Shown here: positions 52,792 through 61,700 of the stretch, piece by piece
Layout of the letters: each line of letters opens with the position of its first letter
Numbering within the stretch: the first letter of the stretch is position 1
Assembly (NCBI GenBank): GCA_027482245.1
Contig: JAIXWG010000004.1
Location: forward strand, 1-64,000
Reading direction: 5' to 3'
Length of the DNA stretch: 64,000 nt
DNA from: Acetobacteraceae bacterium
Lineage (GTDB): Bacteria > Pseudomonadota > Alphaproteobacteria > Acetobacterales > Acetobacteraceae
Position numbers and translations under genes: made by a program
Notes under the pieces: model-generated
Database searches by the model: none
What the model was told of the DNA's origin: nothing
The model's input: the letters and a program-made list of their open reading frames with translations, nothing else

Positions 52792-52987
52792 CAACCTGCG
52801 GGCGGAATAGGAGCAGCGCAATGCCATTGCTTGTCGGGAATGACTGCGCTGTCGGTCGTGCTGCCCGACACCTCGCGACGCGCGCGGCGAAACGGTTCGT
52901 GTCGGTCGCGAAGCATCACCCGACAGGCGAAACAATGCTCACGATTTCGTGATAATCGGTGGGGGTTCGGTGCGCCTGAAAGACGCT

Positions 52988-53006
52988 GATTGAGCCGATG
53001 ATTGAG
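52988..53006. repeat. right integrase arm-type repeat pair
   Basis: GATTGAG at 52988-52994 and 53000-53006 in GATTGAGCCGATGATTGAG, the same 19-bp string and orientation as at 40264-40282 with one change. It ends 37 bp before the right core repeat. In the excised circle the core would be flanked by the two pairs, as in lambda-type attP sites. A short dyad CACGA-TT-TCGTG at 52940-52951 lies nearby. Confidence 0.65.
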
Positions 53007-53043
53007 TGGCGCCGCTCAAAAGCGGCTAACCCATTGAAGTGTA

Positions 53044-53091
53044 TGGCGTCCCCTAGGGGATTCGAACCCCTGTTACCGCCGTGAGAGGGCG
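53044..53091 (-). repeat. right attachment site (within tRNA-Glu)
   Basis: 48 bp identical to 40122-40169; it covers the CCA end through the anticodon stem of tRNA-Glu. The site of strand exchange must lie within it. Confidence 0.9.
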
Positions 53092-53119
53092 GTGTCCTAG
53101 GCCTCTAGACGAAGGGGAC
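53044..53119 (-). tRNA. tRNA-Glu (CTC), integration target
   Basis: Complete cloverleaf on the minus strand, beginning GTCCCCTTCGTCTAGAGG. The anticodon loop is CTCTCAC with anticodon CTC, the T-arm is GGGGTTCGAATCCCC, the discriminator is G and CCA is encoded. Its 3' 48 bases (53044-53091) are the right attachment repeat, so the gene was rebuilt when the element entered. Confidence 0.96.
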
Positions 53120-53184
53120 CCAGACAAACCGTCAGGCGCCGGGGCGCCGCGGTGAACGCTCTCTAGCGTCCCGGCCGGGGGGGA

Positions 53185-53364
53185 TCAAGTCGGCCCCCGG
53201 CTTTTTCCTGTGGGCTGTTTCGCCGCCGCGTAGCGCCCCGTCCGGCAGGCGTCGGAGCAGAAGCGAACCTGGTCCCAGTCCCGCGCCCATTTCTTCCGCC
53301 AGGCGAAGGGGCGGCCGCAGGCGGCGCATATCTTCTCCGGCAGGCTGGGCTTGCGATGCGCCAT
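53185..53364 (-). CDS. DUF2256 small zinc-ribbon-like protein
   Basis: 59 aa from the ATG at 53364. [41 protein letters not shown] matches the DUF2256 pattern with CxxC and CxxxC cysteines for metal binding. The tail [11 protein letters not shown] is variable. Function unknown. It lies next to tRNA-Glu, in the host chromosome. Confidence 0.85.
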   Translation of the reverse strand: MAHRKPSLPEKICAACGRPFAWRKKWARDWDQVRFCSDACRTGRYAAAKQPTGKSRGPT

Positions 53365-53371
53365 GCCGGCG

Positions 53372-53647
53372 TCACTCCGCCGCGCGCAGCTCGCCGACCA
53401 CGCGGCCGCTGCGGGCATCGACCAGCAGCACGCGCTCCGACCCGTCCGGCCGCGCCACCAGCACGGCGAACCGGCCCTCCGCCCCGCCGACCGACAGGAT
53501 CCGCGTGCCCGCGGGTTGGCCGAGCGCGCGGGGCGGCATGTTGCCCGAATCGCCGCCGGCGCGCTGGACGATCAGGGCAACCAGCGTCACGGTGCCCGCG
53601 ACAATGAGCACCCCCATCCCGATCACCAGCGCCTTGAGCAATCCCAC
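53372..53647 (-). CDS. small single-span membrane protein (DUF6476-like)
   Basis: 91 aa from the GTG at 53647, with GGGGGGA eight bases upstream. One membrane helix ([26 protein letters not shown]), then a periplasmic strand-rich domain with [40 protein letters not shown]. This short protein is commonly found next to rluD in alphaproteobacteria. Its 5' end overlaps the divergent pseudouridine synthase start by about 44 bp. Function unknown. Confidence 0.7.
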   Translation of the reverse strand: MGLLKALVIGMGVLIVAGTVTLVALIVQRAGGDSGNMPPRALGQPAGTRILSVGGAEGRFAVLVARPDGSERVLLVDARSGRVVGELRAAE

Positions 53648-54671
53648 GACCCAATCCCCCCTGAAGCCCGATGCCGATCCCGGCGAGACGCGGCGCATCG
53701 TTGCGCCGCCGGAAGCCGCCGGCACCCGTGCCGACCGATTCATCACGGATGCCCTCGGCGCCGCGATAGGCGGTCTCTCCCGGTCCCGGGTCAAGGCGTT
53801 GATGGAATCCGGCCAGGTGACGCGGGATGGCGTCGTGATGCGCGACCCGTCGGAAGCCATCCGCGCCGGCGTCACCTATGCCCTGAGCCTGCCGCCGCCG
53901 GAGCCCGCGACGCCGCAGCCGCAATCCATCCCGCTGACCATCCTGTTCGAGGACCGGCACCTGCTGGTCATCGACAAGCCTGCGGGGCTGGTCGTGCACC
54001 CCGCGCCGGGCAACCAGGACGGCACGCTGGTGAACGCCGTCCTGGCCCATGCGGCGGAGGATCTGACCGGCATCGGAGGGGAGAAGCGGCCCGGCATCGT
54101 CCACCGGCTGGACAAGGACACCTCCGGCGTCATGGTCGTGGCTAAGTCCGAGCGGGCGCATACGGCGCTGTCGGAGGCCTTCGCGACCCGGGACCTGGAT
54201 CGCGAATACCTGGCGCTGTGCTGGGGCCTGCCATCACCGACGAGCGGGGAGGTGGATGCGCCGATCGGGCGCCATCCGATCGACCGCAAGCGGATGGCGG
54301 TGGTGGAGCGCCCAGGGGAGAGACAGGGCAAGCACGCGCTGACGCGCTACCGGACGGAGCGCGGCTTCGGCACCGCCTGCGCGCTGCTGCGCTGCCGCCT
54401 GGCGACGGGGCGGACGCACCAGATCCGCGTCCACCTCTCCCATATCGGGCACCCGATCGTGGGGGACCCCGTCTATCTGAAGCGCACGCCGGCCAGCGCG
54501 AAGACGCTGCCCCCGGCCACGCGGGACCTGCTGCTGGCCTTCCCGCGCCAGGCGCTGCACGCGGCGACCCTGGGTTTCAAGCACCCGGTGACCGGCGAGT
54601 CCCTTACATTTTCGGCCCCCGTCCCGCCTGACATGCAGGCCCTCCTGACCGCTCTCGGTGGGGGGTCGTGA
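53604..54671 (+). CDS. RluA-family pseudouridine synthase (RluD-like)
   Basis: 355 aa from the ATG at 53604. An S4-like RNA-binding domain is at about 35-95 (TRADRFITDALGAAIGGLSRSRVKALMESGQVTRDG). The catalytic domain carries RPGIVHRLDKDTSGVMVVAKS with the nucleophile D170, then CRLATGRTHQIRVHLSHIGHPIVGDPVY. RluD modifies helix 69 of 23S rRNA. The start is uncertain because no ribosome site is visible and the region overlaps the divergent small gene. It precedes rpoH, a common alphaproteobacterial order. Confidence 0.9.
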   Translation: MSTPIPITSALSNPTTQSPLKPDADPGETRRIVAPPEAAGTRADRFITDALGAAIGGLSRSRVKALMESGQVTRDGVVMRDPSEAIRAGVTYALSLPPPEPATPQPQSIPLTILFEDRHLLVIDKPAGLVVHPAPGNQDGTLVNAVLAHAAEDLTGIGGEKRPGIVHRLDKDTSGVMVVAKSERAHTALSEAFATRDLDREYLALCWGLPSPTSGEVDAPIGRHPIDRKRMAVVERPGERQGKHALTRYRTERGFGTACALLRCRLATGRTHQIRVHLSHIGHPIVGDPVYLKRTPASAKTLPPATRDLLLAFPRQALHAATLGFKHPVTGESLTFSAPVPPDMQALLTALGGGS

Positions 54672-55019
54672 GCGGGATCAAAGGGTTAACCGATTCCTGA
54701 GCCTGTTACCGGCGTGTTACGGTCCGTAAACCTACCTTACAGGTCGGTTTTTCTTGCGGGCTCCGCGGCGCGGGGCTACAAACGCGGTCGCCAGCTTCGG
54801 ACGGGTGCCGCTTCGTGCCCTGTCCCGGAATCCGGGCTTCACCGTGCCGAACCATGCGCACGACGGACCCGGAAGGCAGGAGCACCCCACCGTGCCTCTC
54901 CCCGTCGTGACCGGGGGGTCGGCGGAAAGGGAGGGCCCGACCGGCGTTGGCGGAACAGCACAGCCACAGCGGACCCCGCCGTCACGGGGGGTACCGGTGG
55001 CATAGGAGGCAGTTCTCCC
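54672..55019. promoter_or_regulatory. rpoH upstream region with a 13-bp palindrome
   Basis: 348 bp without a gene. It holds the palindrome TTACGG-T-CCGTAA at 54717-54729, followed by CTTACAGGTCGGTTTTTCTTGC, and a good ribosome site AGGAGG at 55005-55010. The rpoH promoter must lie here; no canonical sigma32 or sigma70 box is convincing. An open frame in phase with rpoH extends back through the region but lacks family similarity. Confidence 0.5.
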
Positions 55020-55901
55020 ATGGCTTCCCTGTCCATCCCGATTGCCCCGGAAGGCAATCTCTCCCGCTACCTGCAGGAGATCCGCAAGTTTCCGATGCTG
55101 ACGCCGGAGGAGGAGTACAACCTCTCCAAGCGTTGGAAGGACGAGGGCGACGAGCAATCGGCGCATCGCCTCGTGACGTCGCATCTCCGCCTCGTCGCCA
55201 AGATCGCGATGGGCTACCGCGGCTACGGCCTGCCGGTGGGCGAGCTAATCTCCGAAGGCAATGTCGGCATGATGCAGGCCGTCAAGCGCTTCGACCCGGA
55301 TCGCGGCTTCCGCCTTGCGACCTACGCCATGTGGTGGATCCGCGCCGCCATCCAGGAATACATCCTCCATAGCTGGTCTCTGGTGAAGATGGGGACGACG
55401 GCGGCCCAAAAGAAGCTCTTCTTCAATCTCCGCCGGCTGAAGGGCCAGATGGCGGCGCTGGAGGATGGCGACCTGAAGCCGGAGCAGGTGGAGAAGATCG
55501 CCCGCGTGCTGCAGGTGCCGGAGCAGGACGTCGTGTCCATGAACCGCCGCCTGGCCTCGCCCGACAACAGCCTGAACGCCCCGGTCCGCGCGGATTCGGA
55601 CGGCGAGTGGCAGGACTGGCTGGTCGATGACAGCGAGAGCCAGGAGACGGAGCTCGCGGACCGGCAGGACATGTCGAACCGCCGCCAGCTGCTGGGCGAG
55701 GCGCTGAAGACGCTGAACGACCGGGAACGCCACATCCTGATCGAGCGGCGCCTGAAGGACGAGCCGACGACGCTGGAGGAGCTGTCCCAGCAGTACAACA
55801 TCAGCCGCGAACGCGTCCGGCAGATCGAGGTCCGCGCTTTCGAGAAGCTGCAGAAGAGCATGAAGACGCAGATCGTCGAGCAACGGCTCGCGGTCAGCTG
55901 A
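55020..55901 (+). CDS. rpoH: heat-shock sigma factor RpoH (sigma32)
   Basis: 293 aa. The start is at 55020 with AGGAGG ten bases upstream. Sigma region 2 (LVTSHLRLVAKIAMGYRGYGLPVGELISEGNVGMMQAVKRFDPDRGFRLATYAMWWIRAAIQEYIL) is followed by the RpoH box QKKLFFNLRRLK, diagnostic for sigma32, and region 4 (LNDRERHILIERRL and LEELSQQYNISRERVRQIEVRAFEKLQ). Directs transcription of chaperone and protease genes. A strong hairpin terminator lies 100 bp downstream. Confidence 0.96.
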   Translation: MASLSIPIAPEGNLSRYLQEIRKFPMLTPEEEYNLSKRWKDEGDEQSAHRLVTSHLRLVAKIAMGYRGYGLPVGELISEGNVGMMQAVKRFDPDRGFRLATYAMWWIRAAIQEYILHSWSLVKMGTTAAQKKLFFNLRRLKGQMAALEDGDLKPEQVEKIARVLQVPEQDVVSMNRRLASPDNSLNAPVRADSDGEWQDWLVDDSESQETELADRQDMSNRRQLLGEALKTLNDRERHILIERRLKDEPTTLEELSQQYNISRERVRQIEVRAFEKLQKSMKTQIVEQRLAVS

Positions 55902-55927
55902 ATGCAGCGGCTCGCCGTCAGCTGAGT
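55880..55927 (+). repeat. 24-bp tandem duplication over the rpoH stop
   Basis: Two adjacent 24-bp units, 55880-55903 and 55904-55927, differing at three positions; each contains GGCTCG(C)xGTCAGCTGA. The first encodes the end of RpoH (QRLAVS, stop); the second repeats the codons and a second in-phase stop. Confidence 0.75.
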
Positions 55928-56002
55928 TGGGCTACGGCGGGTGCCGGGGGGTGATCCTTCCGGTGGGCGCAGCCGAAATGGACAACTCTCGGTAATGGTA
56001 TG

Positions 56003-56037
56003 ACGCCCGGCGGAACTCCCGCCGGGCGTTATGCTTT
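56003..56037 (+). terminator. rho-independent terminator of rpoH
   Basis: An 11-bp perfect stem ACGCCCGGCGG / CCGCCGGGCGT with loop AACTC (56003-56029), followed by TATGCTTTTG. It stands about 100 bp after the rpoH stop and covers the first ten codons of the longest frame of the next gene, which argues for a later start there. Confidence 0.75.
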
Positions 56038-56047
56038 TGCCGATCCC

Positions 56048-57802
56048 GTGGACCAGAAATCACCCCCACCGCCCCCGCCGGCGGCGCCCTCACCCCATGC
56101 GGATCGCGCGACCGCCACCAGCGTGCCGTCCGACCCCACCCCCGCCAGCAACGAGGGACAGCGCTTCGACGCGCCGCGCCCACCCTCCGCCGCGCCCCAG
56201 GCCGATGCCGGGGCCGCGCTGAAGGCGGCGATCGTGCCGGGCCGCGACGACATCTTCTTCGCGGCGGTCGAGATGACGCGCATGCCGATGATCGTCACGG
56301 ACCCCAACCAGCCCGACAACCCGATCGTCTTCGCCAACCAGGCCTTCCAGCAGATGACCGGCTACGCGGCCGAGGAGGTGATCGGTCGCAACTGCCGTTT
56401 CATGCAGGGGCAGGGGACGGACCGCGACAGCGTCGCCACCATCCGCGACGCCATCGCCGGCCGCACCGACGTGTCCATGGAGGTGCTGAACTACCGCAAG
56501 GATGGCCGCCCCTTCTGGAACGCGCTTTTCGTCAGCCCGGTCTTCGGCGCCGATGGCAAGCTGCTGTATTTCTTCGGTAGCCAGTTGGACGTGACGCGGC
56601 GGCGGGAGGCGGAGGCGGCGGCGCGCCGGGCGCAGCGGCTGGAGGCGCTGGGCCAGCTGACCGGCGGCGTGGCGCATGACTTCAACAACCTGCTGCAGGT
56701 CGTGGTCGGGTCGCTGGAGATGCTGCGCCCGCTGGTCGATGCCTCCGACAATCCCCGAGTGCGGCGGCGGCATGAGGGGGCGCTGGAGGCCGCGCGGCGC
56801 GGTGCCTCCCTGACCCGCCAGCTGCTGGCCTTTGCCCGGCGCCAGCGGCTGGAAGGGCGCCCCACCGACATCAACGCCACGCTGGAAGGCCAGGCCGCGC
56901 TGCTGGGCCGCGCGCTGGGGCCGGGCCTCACGCTGCGGCTCGACCTGGCACCGCAGATCGGCCAGGCGCATGTCGATGTCGGGCAGCTGGAGGCCGCGCT
57001 GGTCAACCTGCTCTTCAACGCGCGGGACGCGATGCCGGAACGGGGCGAGGTGCTGATCGCCACCCGCCGCATCGGGGAGCGGGAGGCGATGGCCGATGCC
57101 GGGCCGGATGAGGAAACCCGCGCGCCCCACGGCTTCATCGAACTGGCCGTGCAGGACCCCGGCACCGGCATCGCGCCCGAGATCCTTGACCGCGTCACGG
57201 AGCCCTTCTTCACCACCAAGGATGTGGGGCAGGGGTCGGGGCTCGGCCTGGCGCAGGTCTATGGCTTCGCGCGCCAATCCGGCGGCCATCTGCGGATCGA
57301 AAGCCAGCCGGGCCGCGGCACCACCGTGCGGCTGCGCTTCCCCGCCCTGCAGCCGGACCAGGAAGCCGCGCCCGGCCCCGCCCCGGACCGGCAGCGCCAA
57401 GCGGAGCCGCGCGGCGGGGGCGAGAGCATCCTGATCGTCGACGACAATGCGGAGGTGCTGGAGCTGGCGGAGAGCGTGCTGACCGACCTCGGCTACAAGG
57501 TCGCCACGGCGGCGGATGCGAAGGCGGGGCTGGCGGCACTCAGCGATCCCGACCGCCGCTACGACCTGCTGTTCAGCGACGTGGTGATGCCCGGCGGCAT
57601 GAACGGCATCACCCTGGCGACGGAAGCGCGGCGGCGCCATCCCGGGCTGAAGGTGCTGCTCTCCACCGGCTTCATCGACCCGCGGGAGGAAGCGGCGGCA
57701 GAGGGCATCCGCCCGCACGGCTTCCCCGTGATGCAGAAGCCCTATCGCCGGGCGGAACTGGCCCGGCGCATCCGCCGGGCGCTGGATGAGGGCAGCGGCT
57801 GA
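56048..57802 (+). CDS. LOV-domain hybrid sensor histidine kinase
   Basis: 584 aa from the GTG at 56048 (an ATG at 56000 would translate the terminator stem). After a proline-rich disordered leader (1-65) comes a LOV photosensor at about 70-190: MIVTDPNQPDNPIVFANQAFQQMTGY, GRNCRFMQG with the flavin-adduct cysteine C116, and FFGSQLDVT with Q179. The HisKA helix has the phosphorylated H210 in LTGGVAHDFNNLL, and ATP-binding boxes follow (LLFNARDAMP, DPGTGIAP, GQGSGLGLAQVYGFARQSGG). A C-terminal receiver has ILIVDDNAEVLEL and the phosphoacceptor D511 in LFSDVVMPGG. Senses blue light through FMN; the output partner is not in the window. Confidence 0.9.
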   Translation: MDQKSPPPPPPAAPSPHADRATATSVPSDPTPASNEGQRFDAPRPPSAAPQADAGAALKAAIVPGRDDIFFAAVEMTRMPMIVTDPNQPDNPIVFANQAFQQMTGYAAEEVIGRNCRFMQGQGTDRDSVATIRDAIAGRTDVSMEVLNYRKDGRPFWNALFVSPVFGADGKLLYFFGSQLDVTRRREAEAAARRAQRLEALGQLTGGVAHDFNNLLQVVVGSLEMLRPLVDASDNPRVRRRHEGALEAARRGASLTRQLLAFARRQRLEGRPTDINATLEGQAALLGRALGPGLTLRLDLAPQIGQAHVDVGQLEAALVNLLFNARDAMPERGEVLIATRRIGEREAMADAGPDEETRAPHGFIELAVQDPGTGIAPEILDRVTEPFFTTKDVGQGSGLGLAQVYGFARQSGGHLRIESQPGRGTTVRLRFPALQPDQEAAPGPAPDRQRQAEPRGGGESILIVDDNAEVLELAESVLTDLGYKVATAADAKAGLAALSDPDRRYDLLFSDVVMPGGMNGITLATEARRRHPGLKVLLSTGFIDPREEAAAEGIRPHGFPVMQKPYRRAELARRIRRALDEGSG

Positions 57803-57926
57803 TCATTGCCGTCCCGGATGGCGGCGCTGGCCGCCATCACCGGGATCGATGGACCCCATGCGGCACCCCGATTGGACCGCGCCGCTTCCAGTCTCCATCT
57901 TCGGGGCCAGCGAGAAGGAGCATCCC

Positions 57927-58442
57927 ATGTCCGCCAGCACCCTCGACAAGCCCGAAGCCGCCTACGCCGCCGATCCCGGCATGACGATCGGCCATGTGCA
58001 CCTGAAGGTCGCGGAGCTGGAGCGGAGCCTGGCCTTCTGGCGCGACATCATCGGCCTGAAGGTCATGCAGCGCATGGGTGACCATGCGGTGTTCCTCTCG
58101 GCCGGCGGCTATCACCACCACATCGCGCTCAACACCTGGGAAAGCGCCGGCGGCAGCCCGCCCGGCTTCGGCACCACGGGGCTGTACCACGTGGCGCTGC
58201 TGTATCCGGACCGGCCCGCCCTGGCGCGGGCGCTGAAGGCGCTGGTGCAGGCGGGCTGGGCGCTGGAAGGCGCCTCGGACCATGGCGTGTCGGAAGCGCT
58301 CTACCTGCGCGACCCCGATGGCAATGGCGTGGAGTTGTACCGCGACCGCGACCGCGCCGACTGGCCCTTCGATGCGCAGGGCAAGCTTGCCATGTTGACG
58401 AAGCGGCTCGACCTGCGAGCCCTGCTGGCGGAGGCGGCGTAG
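57927..58442 (+). CDS. VOC-family protein (glyoxalase/extradiol dioxygenase type)
   Basis: 171 aa from the ATG at 57927, preceded by AAGGAG seven bases away. Vicinal-oxygen-chelate fold: TIGHVHLKVAELERSLAFWRDIIGLKVMQRMG with the first metal histidine, HHHIALNTWES, TGLYHVALLYPD with a second histidine, and RDPDGNGVELYRDR with the glutamate ligand. This resembles catechol-2,3-dioxygenase-like CatE proteins more than true glyoxalase I. Substrate unknown. Confidence 0.85.
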   Translation: MSASTLDKPEAAYAADPGMTIGHVHLKVAELERSLAFWRDIIGLKVMQRMGDHAVFLSAGGYHHHIALNTWESAGGSPPGFGTTGLYHVALLYPDRPALARALKALVQAGWALEGASDHGVSEALYLRDPDGNGVELYRDRDRADWPFDAQGKLAMLTKRLDLRALLAEAA

Positions 58443-58557
58443 CCCAGGCGGCACGCCGGGTGCACCCGGCTGTGCCGGACAAGGAATCGTGATAGGCAAC
58501 CGGGGATAGGGACGCCGGCGGTCGGCGATCCCGTCCACCGGTCATCCCCGCCCTTCC

Positions 58558-60933
58558 ATGCAGCGTCCCGTCCCTCGGCCGACCACCCCGCAAGCGGCGC
58601 CGGACCCCAAGGCGGCGGAAGCCGCGCTGCGCGACCGGCTGCGGGACCAGCCCGGCAATGCCATGGCCTGGCAGCAACTGGCGGCGCTGCTGGCGCAGTG
58701 GAACCGGCACGCGGAAGCCGTGGACGCCTTCGCGAAGGCCATCGCCGCCGGCGCCTCCGCCCAGGCCCTCGCCACCCCCTACGCCCTGTCGCTCAGTGCC
58801 CTTGCCCGGCATGGGGAGGCGGTGGCGGTCGTCGCGCCGGCGCAGGCGCGCAAGCCCAAGGATTTCGCGCTGGCCAATCTGCTCGGCGTGCTGCTGAAGC
58901 GCGCGGGGCGGCTGGATGACGCGCTGGCGATGCTGGAGACGGCGCGGAAGCTGGAACCGCGCAACCTCTCGCCCTGGCAGAACATCGGCAACACGCTGGA
59001 GCTGAAGGGCGACATCGCCGGTGCCGCCGCTTCCTTCGCCGGCGGGCTGAAGATCGACCCGCGCAATGCGGAGCTCTGGCGCCTGCATGGCCGCTGCCTG
59101 CGCGCGCTGGGGGAGCGGGACGGCGCAATCGTGAGCCTGGAGAAGGCCTTCGCGCTGAACCCGCGCGATCACGACGCCGCCGCCATCCTCGCCGCCATGC
59201 TGGTGGAGGCCGGGGAGGCGGAGCGGGCGCTGGCGGTGGTGGATCGCGCCCGTGCCGCCCGCCCGGGCGACCAGGCGGCGGAGGTGCTGGCCGCACGGCT
59301 GCAGATGCAGCTCGGCCGGACGGAGGATGCGCAGCAGGCGCTGGAACGCAGCATCGCCGCCAACCCCGGCGACCTGGCCGCCAACCTCGCCTTGGCGCGG
59401 CTGCATGGCGACGGCAATCGCCGCGCGGCGAATGAGGCGCTGCGCCGCGCCGTGGTCGCGAACCCCGGGAGCTGGGAAGCGGCGGAGGCGCTGATGGAAA
59501 GCCTCAGCCGCAGCCGCTACGACGACGAGGTCGCGCATCTGGAGGAAGCCTACCGCATCGCCCAGGGGCTGCTGGAAAAACACCCCGACCGAATGGCGCG
59601 ACTGGCGCGCGGGCTGCGCACCGTGTTCCAGCGCGTGCTGGACGAGGACCGGCTGGCCGCGACGGGCCCCGTCTCCGCGCTGCTGCCGCATTGGCTGGCC
59701 GAAGGCCGCCATTCCGCCGTGCATTACGAACTCGGCCAGGTGGAGACGCTGGAGGACCGGATCGGGCTGGTGGAATGGCACCGAGCCTGGGGCCGCCGCG
59801 CTTCTGCGAAGATCAGGCCGCTCACGCTGCCCGCCATGCCCGCCATCGCGACGGGCCGAAAGCTGCGGATCGGCTTCATGTCGAGCGACCTGCGCAACCA
59901 CCCCGTCAGCTACTTCGCGCTGCCCCTTATCGAACTGCACGATGCCGACAAGGTCGAGGTCTTCTGCTACTCCTTCTACGAGGGCGAGCGCGACCGGGTG
60001 CAGGAGATCATGGAGCGCAAGGCCGCCGGCTTCCGCTGGTGGCCGCGCAAGCCCGATGCGCAGGTGGCGGAGGGCATCGCGCAGGACGGGCTCGACATCC
60101 TGTTCGAACTCGGCGGCAGCACGGCGATGAATAAGCTGGAGGTGATGGCCCATCGCCCGGCCCGCATCGGCGCCAGCTGGCTGGCCTATCCCCATTCCGC
60201 GGGGCTGGAGCAGATCGACTACGTCCTGGTCGATCCCTACATCAAGCCGGAAGACAAGCGCCTGCTGATCGAGCAGCCCTTCGAGATGCCGGAAAGCTGG
60301 GTGGTACTGGGAAGGCTCGGCTTCAACGACCAGCCGATCCATGACGGGCTGCCGGAGGAACGCAACAACTGCATCACCTTCGGCACCGCCAACAATCCCT
60401 ACAAGATGACGACGGCCTGCCTCGATGCCTGGGCGGCGGTGCTGCGCGCGGTGCCGCGGTCCCGCTTCCTCTTCGTGCGGCCTGAAGCCTCCGGCATGGC
60501 GTTCATGGACAATGCGCGCATCGCCTTTGCGCGGCGGAATGTCGATCCCACGCGGCTCGATTTCGTCGGCGTGCGCGGCAAGCATCTTCCCTACTACAAC
60601 ACCATGGACATCGCGCTCGACAGCCTGCCGCATGTCGGCGGCACCACGACCTGCGAGGCGCTGTGGATGGGCGTGCCGACCATCAGCCTGGTCGGGCCCG
60701 GCTTCCCGGAACGCCTTGCGTATTCGAACCTCAGCAACGCCGGGGTCGGCGACCTCGCGGCCTTCAGCGTCGAGGAGTATGTCGCGAAGGCCGAGGCGCT
60801 GGCGCGGGATCGCGCGCGGCGGCGTGAGTTGCGCCACGGGCTGCGCCCCATGATCCGGCGCAATCCGCTCGGCCAGCAGCAGCGCTTCGTGGACCAGTTC
60901 TACGCGAAGGCGAGGGAGGTCGCGTCCCGATGA
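58558..60933 (+). CDS. TPR / SPINDLY-type O-linked glycosyltransferase
   Basis: 791 aa. The N-terminal half (about 15-330) is a row of TPR repeats (AWQQLAALLAQWNRHAEAVDAFAKAIA; NLLGVLLKRAGRLDDALAMLETARKLEP and following). The C-terminal catalytic half (about 435-790) is of the O-GlcNAc-transferase GT41 type: LRIGFMSSDLRNHPVSYFALPLIELHD, DILFELGGSTAMNKL, ITFGTANNPYKMT and the nucleotide-sugar site GGTTTCEALWMGVPTISL. Bacterial relatives glycosylate flagellin or other surface proteins, or act in glycan assembly. It overlaps the cytidylyltransferase gene by four bases. Confidence 0.9.
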   Translation: MQRPVPRPTTPQAAPDPKAAEAALRDRLRDQPGNAMAWQQLAALLAQWNRHAEAVDAFAKAIAAGASAQALATPYALSLSALARHGEAVAVVAPAQARKPKDFALANLLGVLLKRAGRLDDALAMLETARKLEPRNLSPWQNIGNTLELKGDIAGAAASFAGGLKIDPRNAELWRLHGRCLRALGERDGAIVSLEKAFALNPRDHDAAAILAAMLVEAGEAERALAVVDRARAARPGDQAAEVLAARLQMQLGRTEDAQQALERSIAANPGDLAANLALARLHGDGNRRAANEALRRAVVANPGSWEAAEALMESLSRSRYDDEVAHLEEAYRIAQGLLEKHPDRMARLARGLRTVFQRVLDEDRLAATGPVSALLPHWLAEGRHSAVHYELGQVETLEDRIGLVEWHRAWGRRASAKIRPLTLPAMPAIATGRKLRIGFMSSDLRNHPVSYFALPLIELHDADKVEVFCYSFYEGERDRVQEIMERKAAGFRWWPRKPDAQVAEGIAQDGLDILFELGGSTAMNKLEVMAHRPARIGASWLAYPHSAGLEQIDYVLVDPYIKPEDKRLLIEQPFEMPESWVVLGRLGFNDQPIHDGLPEERNNCITFGTANNPYKMTTACLDAWAAVLRAVPRSRFLFVRPEASGMAFMDNARIAFARRNVDPTRLDFVGVRGKHLPYYNTMDIALDSLPHVGGTTTCEALWMGVPTISLVGPGFPERLAYSNLSNAGVGDLAAFSVEEYVAKAEALARDRARRRELRHGLRPMIRRNPLGQQQRFVDQFYAKAREVASR

Positions 60934-61700
60934 AGGCGGTGATCCTGGCCGGCGGCCGCGGCACTCGCCTGGCGGAGGAGACGACGACGCGGCCGAAGCC
61001 GATGGTCGAGATCGGCGGCCGCCCCATCCTGTGGCACATCATGCAGATCTATGCCGCGCATGGGGTGACGGAGTTCGTCATCTGCCTCGGCTACAAGGGC
61101 TGGATGATCAAGGAGTACTTCCTCAACTTCCGCCTGCACGCCAGCGATCTCACCATCGATCTCGGGACCGGCGCGATCGACGTGCTGCGCCCCGCGGAGA
61201 TGCCGTGGCGCGTGACGCTGGTGGATACGGGGGAGGAGACGCAGACCGGCGGGCGCCTGAAGCGCGTGGCGCATCTGCTGCGGGACGACGACGCCTTCTG
61301 CATGACCTATGGCGATGGCGTCGGCGACGTGGACATCACGGCGCTGGTCGCCTTCCACCGCGCCCATGGGCGGGACGCCACCGTCACTGCCGTGGTGCCG
61401 CCCGGCCGCTTCGGCGCGCTGGAACGGCAGGGAGATCGCGTCACCGCCTTCATCGAGAAGCCGCCCGGCGATGGCGGGCGCATCAATGGCGGCTTCTTCG
61501 TGCTGTCGTCCCGCGTGCTGGACCGCATCGAGGGCGACGCCACGCTGTGGGAACAGGAACCGCTGCGCGGCCTGGCGCACGACGGCGAATTGCGCGCCTT
61601 CGATCATCCGGGCTTCTGGCAGCCCATGGACACGGTGCGGGACCGCGAGCTGCTGGAACGCCTCTGGGCATCCGGCGAGGCCCCCTGGAGACTCTGGTGA
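60930..61700 (+). CDS. rfbF: glucose-1-phosphate cytidylyltransferase
   Basis: 256 aa. The N-terminal nucleotidyltransferase signature AVILAGGRGTRLAEETTTRPKPMVEIGG with the following PILWHIMQIYAAHG is characteristic of RfbF. MTYGDGVGDVDI and GGRINGGFFVLS follow. Makes CDP-glucose from CTP and glucose-1-phosphate, the entry into CDP-dideoxysugars. It overlaps the dehydratase gene (GTGA). Confidence 0.94.
   Translation: MKAVILAGGRGTRLAEETTTRPKPMVEIGGRPILWHIMQIYAAHGVTEFVICLGYKGWMIKEYFLNFRLHASDLTIDLGTGAIDVLRPAEMPWRVTLVDTGEETQTGGRLKRVAHLLRDDDAFCMTYGDGVGDVDITALVAFHRAHGRDATVTAVVPPGRFGALERQGDRVTAFIEKPPGDGGRINGGFFVLSSRVLDRIEGDATLWEQEPLRGLAHDGELRAFDHPGFWQPMDTVRDRELLERLWASGEAPWRLW

Noticed and set aside
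54714..55019. In-frame N-terminal extension of rpoH
   Set aside because: The extension lacks similarity to sigma factors, and a good ribosome site stands before the ATG at 55020, giving the standard RpoH length.
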